Made by a program: the position numbers and the translations under genes. Under the pieces are notes generated by a model. It did no database searches and was not told the origin of the DNA. It saw only the letters and a list, made by a program, of their open reading frames with translations. From the NCBI GenBank assembly GCA_030272585.1, contig BSYQ01000006.1, forward strand, positions 4,613,001 through 4,677,000: 64,000 nucleotides of DNA. The letters run 5' to 3'. Shown piece after piece: positions 58,827 through 64,000 of this stretch. The first letter of the stretch is position 1. Each line of letters starts with the position of its first letter. The DNA is from Bryopsis sp. KO-2023 (lineage: Eukaryota > Chlorophyta > Ulvophyceae > Bryopsidales > Bryopsidaceae).

Positions 58827-59446
58827 ACAGGGATCATTACCACTCTGTTCACGCTCGACTTAATACTATCCTTCCAGCTGGGGGAAAAATATTAAGCCGA
58901 GAAAGTCGATTTGGAACGCTATCCAGATGGGATACCAAAAAGACTTAGGAAAAGAACACCAAGTAGAACTCCCGGAAAAGCCTAGGGAAAGTTTCCATCT
59001 TTTCCTAGGGAAAGTTTCCATCTTTTCCGGCGAACGGGTTGCTATCTTTTCCCGTGACAGAACTGTAGACGGTTCGCAGGACGGGCTAGGGGTCAGTTTT
59101 CTTTCCGGGGAGGTTTACCTAACGCACAACTCACACGCTCATAGCGACTGACAACAGGTGATGGGGACATTGGATCAAGTGATGGGTTAATGTCCGACCT
59201 GGAGGTCACGTGATTGCGCCGCAGGTGGAACTGAGTTGACATAAGCAAGTTAGGGTAAAATCAAATAGGCACGAACCCGTGTGGTGACGGTGACCTCCAT
59301 AGAGTGTCACGTTACCGAGGTACGTTAGCTAATACGCCTAGCGTATCTTAAAGCGGACTTGCGATCATTTTGTCCTGGTTATTCTCGGCGCGCATCCAGA
59401 AAAGTCGGAGACTAGACGGAGAACAAAGCGCAGCCAACAAAAGAGA
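58827..59446 (+). other. A spacer between pol and third ORF
   Basis: This 620-bp stretch has no gene. It contains a 23-bp direct repeat, CCTAGGGAAAGTTTCCATC plus TTTT, twice in tandem at about 58981-59026. No convincing TATA box is seen, although TATCTTAA at about 59344 lies 100 bp before the next ATG. Confidence 0.5.
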
Positions 59447-61195
59447 ATGCCAAAGCACAGCCCGATCATGTGGCGCAGTGGTGATAAGGCGGTTGAGGGA
59501 AAGGAGTCGAGTGGAAAACAATTGGGTGGCAGCGGAAAAACGAAAGGCAGTGGCGGCGAGAAAGGCGGAAAAGGAAAAAGTGGAACTCTCGCCGACGCTT
59601 GCCCACCCAGAGGGGAACCCAAACCACTTATCACACCACCTCCTAAGGCGAAACTCATGAAAACTCTCCCAGCTCCTTCGGTGCTTTCGAAACTTCGGAA
59701 CTTCGAAACATCGTTGCTGAAAGGCACCTCAAAGATCGTGATCCGTCCACCGACAGAACTGCCGGAAAAACCTAGTTCCAGAACAGGAAAAACACTCGAC
59801 CGGGACGCCGACCCAGCTACTCTCCAAGCTAGGTGTCAACGGTTACAAGACGATGTGTTGGAACTCCGTGCAGAACGCGACGCACAACGCGCGCGGGCGG
59901 ATCAGGCAGAGAAGCACTTGAAAAAGTTTGAGGGTGCAGCTCAACGACTCTGCAATCAAGTTAGCCAACTTGAACACGATCTAAAAATCGCTCAACAAGC
60001 GAGGGGAACAGCCGAACAGGAGCTGAGGCAGCTTCAAAAGGAACTCGACACTGCGAACCAGACGCAGAAAAAGCTGCAGTCGCAGTTGACGAAACAGCAG
60101 CCGCACCTGACGTCCACAGACGAAAGGTCGGCCTGGCAAACGGCTGTGTACTCGTCTGAGGCACAGTCCGGGTTGATGAGCCGGTTGCTCCACAGCGTTC
60201 CCGCACGCCTTGGGGACTATGTGGAAAACCTTTGTCGGGCGACGATGGACGACATCATCACGCAGGGTGCTGGAGCTGCTGCTGCGATCAGAGACGGAGA
60301 GGAGCCTGTCTACTACGGCAAAGGGAACGTTCCGGTTAACCACCGGCTAGCCGGGTATGACTATACGCAGGTGGACAGAACGCTGGAGAGAATCAGAAGT
60401 CGTGCACCGGGGCACTTTGAAATTCCCGACGTCGCCGACGATATGATCTCAGAGCCACAACCAAGGAGAATCCGCGATCTGACCGGGGGACAGACCGGTG
60501 GAAAGACCGACGAAAAGTCGGCGCCCAAGAAAAGGAAGGAGAGAGAGGAAGAGGAGGCGCTCGCCGACATGTCCAAGAGGTTCAAGGACAGGCGTGGGGA
60601 AAAGCCACCGATCTGCTTGTGGTGCTATTCGCCGCCGGCGCTGGCGGATAGCTACGTGATCACCACATGCACGAGCCACACGGTGTGCCGAACCCACTGG
60701 AACCTCATGATTATCCTCGTGCGCTTATACGGGGTGTGGCAGGAGCAGCGAATCGACCCGCCACAGGTTCAGCTGAAGGACCTACATTTGGACATGCGGG
60801 AGCCAGACTTCCAGCCACTCCTTCAGGCTCCACCCACGACCCAGACTCTCACCGAGTGCTATCAGTGCTTGAGAAGGGACATGGGCTTTCCGAAAGGCCT
60901 TGCCCTGAAGCGCTTGGGTCCGTTGGTGAAAAAGTGGGCGGAGGAGTATGAGAAGCAGGAAAAAGAGAGAACACCCGAACCAGAAACAAAAGGAGAACAG
61001 GATCCAGAACAGGACGAAGGAAAAAGTCCTTCCGTGTCCAGCAGGAGTCCATCCTCGGAGCCCTCGTCTTTGGGACCTCTTCCTCCACCTTTGGATGAGG
61101 ATTTCCCTCCTTTGGATGTGGAAGAGGACGAGCCTCCGATCGACTTAGTGGCAGAGCCAGTCGATGAACCAGCTGAACAACCAGCTGGCGGCTGA
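59447..61195 (+). CDS. Element A third ORF: coiled-coil, basic, Cys/His-cluster protein
   Basis: This 582-residue protein starts at ATG 59447. It has a basic Gly/Lys-rich N-terminus, a coiled coil (about 125-225), a middle domain rich in charged residues, a basic patch (KKRKERE), then a cluster: C390-x2-C393 (CLWC), C408-x2-H411-x2-C414-x2-H417-W418, and C471-x2-C474. The C-terminal third is acidic and Pro-rich. The inner pattern C-x2-H-x2-C-x2-H-W and the C-x-W-C pair are the same as in the E protein, although the rest of the two proteins hardly aligns. No signal peptide, membrane segment or enzyme motif is seen. The position between pol and the 3' LTR is where env or other extra ORFs sit in other Ty3 lineages. 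Confidence 0.87.
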   Translation: MPKHSPIMWRSGDKAVEGKESSGKQLGGSGKTKGSGGEKGGKGKSGTLADACPPRGEPKPLITPPPKAKLMKTLPAPSVLSKLRNFETSLLKGTSKIVIRPPTELPEKPSSRTGKTLDRDADPATLQARCQRLQDDVLELRAERDAQRARADQAEKHLKKFEGAAQRLCNQVSQLEHDLKIAQQARGTAEQELRQLQKELDTANQTQKKLQSQLTKQQPHLTSTDERSAWQTAVYSSEAQSGLMSRLLHSVPARLGDYVENLCRATMDDIITQGAGAAAAIRDGEEPVYYGKGNVPVNHRLAGYDYTQVDRTLERIRSRAPGHFEIPDVADDMISEPQPRRIRDLTGGQTGGKTDEKSAPKKRKEREEEEALADMSKRFKDRRGEKPPICLWCYSPPALADSYVITTCTSHTVCRTHWNLMIILVRLYGVWQEQRIDPPQVQLKDLHLDMREPDFQPLLQAPPTTQTLTECYQCLRRDMGFPKGLALKRLGPLVKKWAEEYEKQEKERTPEPETKGEQDPEQDEGKSPSVSSRSPSSEPSSLGPLPPPLDEDFPPLDVEEDEPPIDLVAEPVDEPAEQPAGG

Positions 61196-61467
61196 GATGG
61201 GTTCTGGAGTGACAACGAAAAGCAGACCAAGCCGGAGACCAAGCTACCGTCCAAGCCAGAGACCAGAACGGGGTTTTTCTGTGGGGTTGAGCATGGGTTT
61301 GGTTTGGGATTTTTCATCGGTTTGTTTGGGGTTTAGTCTGACCTTTAGTTGGGGTTTTTGTTGTGGGTTTGTTTGGGGTTTCTTTTTATTCTAGTTCGAC
61401 CTTTTTCTTTCTTTCTTTCCAGGGTTGTGACGGGTGTGGACACCCTCTCGTGGGGGGGGGGACAAAT
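61196..61467 (+). other. A 3' untranslated region and polypurine tract
   Basis: T/G-rich sequence (repeated GGTTTG/GGGGTTT) without ORF is followed by a purine run (GTGGGGGGGGGGACAAAT, about 61450-61467) abutting the LTR. Confidence 0.65.
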
Positions 61468-61571
61468 TGATAGTAGTAACTCGGGTTTAGGGGTATTGTG
61501 TAGTACAATGGGATGTACGACAGGGTTTATAGGGCAGGGGGCCCTCCTGTAAAAATTAATCTTCCCAGTGA

Positions 61572-61606
<35 letters not shown>

Positions 61607-61639
61607 TGCTTGTGTCTCGGGGTCCTAGACCCCTTATCA
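61468..61639 (+). repeat. Element A 3' LTR (172 bp)
   Basis: By eye this is identical to the 5' LTR, followed by GCGAC. Confidence 0.94.
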
Positions 61640-62150
61640 GCGACCATGTCGCTTTCCGTAACAACCGGAACCAGAGCCATTCTGGTCGCTTGACTTTCAG
61701 TTGACTTTCCAGGCAACGGTTACTGTCAACTGTAGACCGTTGACTTTCGCGCCACGACCTGTCCTTGCCGAACTGTGAACGGATAACCCACGTGCCCTTG
61801 CCGTGAGAGTTACTATACGTAATACTACTATACCCCTTCACGTCCGACTCTAACCCTTCGAACCTGAGTACTACAGTTCGCTGACAGCGACGCAGGTTAC
61901 AGGGTAACCTTTTTCCCAAACGTCCTGTCACACGACTGAACGTTGGCACCCTCTTTTCTCTCTTTTTATGGGTGTGATTCTTTTCCAACGTTGCTACCAC
62001 ACGTTTTCCTTTTTTCCCGTTCACTGCGTTTGCCTTTTTTTTTTCCGTTTTCCCACGACCTTACGACTGGCGTTAAGCGCCTCGAACAAACCTGCTGGTC
62101 AAACCAGCGGAGAGCTCCAGTCCAGCCGGTTCCTTCGGGCTCCGAAACCA
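61640..62150 (-). other. Element D leader (right part) with primer-binding site
   Basis: This is untranslated sequence between D's PBS (62139-62150; minus strand TGGTTTCGGAGC) and the A insertion; the leader resumes at 50984-51004 before D gag. Four bases (AAAA) separate PBS and LTR. Short frames here are incidental. Confidence 0.75.
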
Positions 62151-62154
62151 AAAA

Positions 62155-62166
62155 TGTTATCGCTCG
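62155..62166 (-). repeat. Element D 5' LTR stub
   Basis: TGTTATCGCTCG is identical to the first 12 bases of the D 3' LTR at 6435. The remainder is displaced beyond E2, outside the window. GCTCG is the presumed E2 target site. Confidence 0.8.
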
Positions 62167-62586
62167 TGATAGTGAAGCTTGTGGGTGACGCAATAGTGGT
62201 CGGCTGTGTTGATTGGATTCGTGATAACTTGCTGGCTAACGCAAGTATACTTGTGGGGTTTGTTGGTTTAGACAACTCTCTAGCTAGCGCGGTTGTGAAC
62301 GCTACTAGAGCACTTGGGTTGGGAAGTGATTGCGTCAGGCAAACACTTAACACACACACACACAAACACACACACAAGCGGGAACACACCAATCCCACGA
62401 ATCCCGAGTTCTTACAAAATAAAGAAGATGTCAAAACAACGAGTGGGCCTCTTAAGTACCCCTAAGTGTAGTACGCTGACGCATGCCCCAAACTCTGGGT
62501 CTAATCTGTCTTACTCGCGAACCCACATGCGTCAGCCACCCTCGGCTCTATCCCAAACTACCTCGTATAGCGCTAAAAGACTAACA
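62167..62586 (-). repeat. Element E2 3' LTR (420 bp)
   Basis: It runs from TGATAGTG to CTAACA, the same as the other three E-type LTRs with a few private changes (for example GATTGGATT). Confidence 0.92.
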
Positions 62587-62781
62587 TACGCCCCCCCCGC
62601 AAAAAGTGGGCGCCCACGCACACCAAAACACAAAGAAAAACAAAAACACAAAAACACAAACACAAAACTCACCCACTCCCATACCCACACCCAACTGTCT
62701 TGGACCTGTCTCTTGCTCTGACGTCTCTGACAGCTGCTGCACGCACACACTTGGTCGACGATAACTCCTTTTCCCTCCTCC

Positions 62782-64000
62782 TTAACGCTGTTCCGGCGCT
62801 TGCGCTTGCTGAATAGCACGCTGCTCCTGCGCATGCGCTTGCTGCACTGCACGATACCGGACACAGGGATCAAATGCGGCAGCCACCCTCTTGGACTTTA
62901 GGAATGGCAGATCCCTTATGATGCCGGACACCTTGAGCTGCCGCTTCACACACATGTTGCAGTGTGGCAACTTCTCGTGCTCAGCCGGGAACGAAGGGAT
63001 TTCTTCGAACGTCGAGCGTGTCAGCTTCAACATATGGGCAGGTAGAGAGAATGGGGAGACGGTGGCGATGGACTTGTTGTCCACTTCTGCGACTTTTTGG
63101 ACCGCCGTGACGATGCGCCCCAGCATCGAGTATGCCAACCAATGAGCATCACACACGAGGTGATACCCACAAGGAAGGACGGAATACTTCTTCTGCGTCA
63201 GCCGCTGAGCACTTGCCTGCATTGGGCTTCTCCCGCACCAAATGCACATGGGCAACTCGTGAAAGTGCCGGTTGCCGTGGTAATTTTGCAAGGCTCGGTC
63301 CCTGGGGTTCGTATATTGGACCTTCGGCCATTTCTCTGACGCAGTGATGGGGTTGCAAGCCTCCTCGATATCCTCCCGTGACAGGTTCACTTCGCTAGGT
63401 GCAGCATCCACTTTGTCCTGAGCAGCCGCCCTTAGTCTTCTGAGCTTAACCTTTTCTCGGAAAGCCCGAAGTGCTGCTTCTGTTGGAGCTAACTCCAACG
63501 GTGGATGAACCGCACGCTGAACCTCTGTCACCTGGCTTGGCCCTTCATCATTCCTTATTTCCCCGTCCTCCAGTTCAGAACTAGGACCTTCGAGCCTAGG
63601 AGGTGGACTGCCGAAGTCAATTTCTTCGTTAAAATCCAAGTCCAAAAGCTCCTCCTCTCTCATGTCGAATAAGTCCTCCCCCGGTGCTATTGCGGTAGCC
63701 TCATCTCCGGGAGTCTGAACTGTTGGCGCTGGTTGTGAGGGTGCTGGAGTCTTTAATGCGGCAGCCTTTAACTTGAGTAACAAGTTGGCTCTTGCTGCAT
63801 CTCCAGGCATACGATCCCTCGGTGGCTCACCACCTTCATCGTCACCGTCCTCTCGCCTTCTCTTTCCGTGTGGATCTTCATCCCTACACGGCGAGCTTGG
63901 GCGTTTGTTTTTCCCTTTCCTCTTGCCCTTGCTTGAGCCTCCCGCATCATCGTCCTTGGACGGTTCCAGATCAAGTGTTGCGTTTGACAACAGAACTTGG
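62782..64000 (-). CDS. Element E2 third ORF (partial)
   Basis: This holds the C-terminal 406 or so residues of the accessory protein, open to the window edge. It carries the same basic patch, acidic middle and complete Cys/His cluster (CIWC, CGYHLVCDAHW, CNMC). It differs from E by a few substitutions and a duplicated 11-residue unit at the C-terminus (QQA-AQEQR-type repeat). The preserved frame in two copies argues for a real gene. Confidence 0.88.
   Translation of the reverse strand, partial: QVLLSNATLDLEPSKDDDAGGSSKGKRKGKNKRPSSPCRDEDPHGKRRREDGDDEGGEPPRDRMPGDAARANLLLKLKAAALKTPAPSQPAPTVQTPGDEATAIAPGEDLFDMREEELLDLDFNEEIDFGSPPPRLEGPSSELEDGEIRNDEGPSQVTEVQRAVHPPLELAPTEAALRAFREKVKLRRLRAAAQDKVDAAPSEVNLSREDIEEACNPITASEKWPKVQYTNPRDRALQNYHGNRHFHELPMCIWCGRSPMQASAQRLTQKKYSVLPCGYHLVCDAHWLAYSMLGRIVTAVQKVAEVDNKSIATVSPFSLPAHMLKLTRSTFEEIPSFPAEHEKLPHCNMCVKRQLKVSGIIRDLPFLKSKRVAAAFDPCVRYRAVQQAHAQEQRAIQQAQAPEQR

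Larger units (their letters stand above)
51005..61639 (+). mobile_element. Element A: complete chromodomain retrotransposon with a third ORF
   Basis: It spans 10.6 kb with 172-bp LTRs (51005-51176, 61468-61639) that are identical by eye, flanked by GCGAC (51000-51004, 61640-61644). The order is LTR, PBS, leader, gag, pol in the -1 frame, a 620-bp spacer, third ORF, PPT, LTR. All ORFs are open. It is inserted into the leader of D. This is the only complete, uninterrupted element in the window. Confidence 0.96.
6435..62166 (-). mobile_element. Element D: chromodomain Ty3/gypsy retrotransposon carrying nested insertions B and A
   Basis: Its parts on the minus strand are the 5' LTR stub 62155-62166, PBS 62139-62150, leader (61640-62138 plus 50984-51004), gag 50983-48794, N-terminal pol 48803-48450, the rest of pol 10647-7204, polypurine tract near 6948-6966 and 3' LTR 6435-6947. 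Removing B (with one ACCAAT) restores the pol frame exactly; removing A (with one GCGAC) restores the leader. D itself looks intact apart from these insertions and the E2 insertion in its 5' LTR. There is only about 240 bp between pol and the 3' LTR, so it has no third ORF. The left flank is GACAA; the right flank is outside the window. Confidence 0.9.
62167..64000 (-). mobile_element. Element E2: 3' part of a second E-type retrotransposon
   Basis: E2 shows the 3' LTR (62167-62586), PPT (62587-62600) and third ORF up to the window end. It is near-identical to E. Its 5' half lies outside the window. Confidence 0.9.

Noticed and set aside
1..64000. tRNA or rRNA genes, CRISPR arrays, bacterial operons
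   Set aside because: No cloverleaf, rRNA or spaced direct-repeat pattern was seen. All coding evidence points to eukaryotic LTR elements.

Overview
The window reads as heterochromatin-like nuclear DNA of a large, transposon-rich eukaryotic genome. Nearly all of it is Ty3/gypsy LTR retrotransposons of at least four lineages, inserted into one another. The species cannot be fixed from this sequence: related elements occur in fungi, green algae (charophytes such as Chara would fit), plants and other eukaryotes. No rRNA, tRNA, CRISPR array or intact host gene is visible.

Layout. Positions 1-3631 hold a 5' part of element A2 (minus strand). Positions 3632-5414 are unassigned. 5415-6434 is the 3' end of a cysteine-rich gene on the minus strand, split by a solo LTR (5916-6338) and cut by element D. 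Element D (minus, chromodomain lineage) runs from its 3' LTR at 6435 to a 12-bp stub of its 5' LTR at 62155-62166. It is opened by two insertions: B (10648-48449) in pol and A (51005-61639) in the leader. B is opened by F (18593-43219), inserted between its RT/RNase H and integrase ORFs. F is opened by a tail-to-tail pair of near-identical chromodomain elements, C (plus, 19617-25918, truncated) and E (minus, 25919-35688). A second E-type element, E2, starts at 62167 inside D's 5' LTR and leaves the window. Target-site duplications support most of the nest: ACCAAT for B, CACACG for F, GCGAC for A and ACAGC for the solo LTR.

Gene logic. A, C/E and D each have a gag ORF overlapping a pol ORF (PR-RT-RNase H-IN-chromodomain; C is truncated within IN) in the -1 frame. 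Each overlap has a canonical slippery heptamer (GTTAAAC or GGGAAAC); in C/E and D it is followed by a 7-bp stem at the expected spacing. B and F instead carry gag plus protease in ORF1 and RT/RNase H in the -1 frame behind a stop-coupled TTTTT site with a conserved 3' stem. Their integrase is a separate ORF without a chromodomain; it is intact in B and a pseudogene in F.

The most unusual content is a third gene between pol and the 3' LTR in A and in E/E2. It encodes a coiled-coil, basic, cysteine/histidine-rich protein with no visible signal peptide or membrane segment. A comparable cysteine/histidine cluster is fused to the C-terminus of the B integrase ORF. This looks like an accessory protein of these elements whose function I cannot name.
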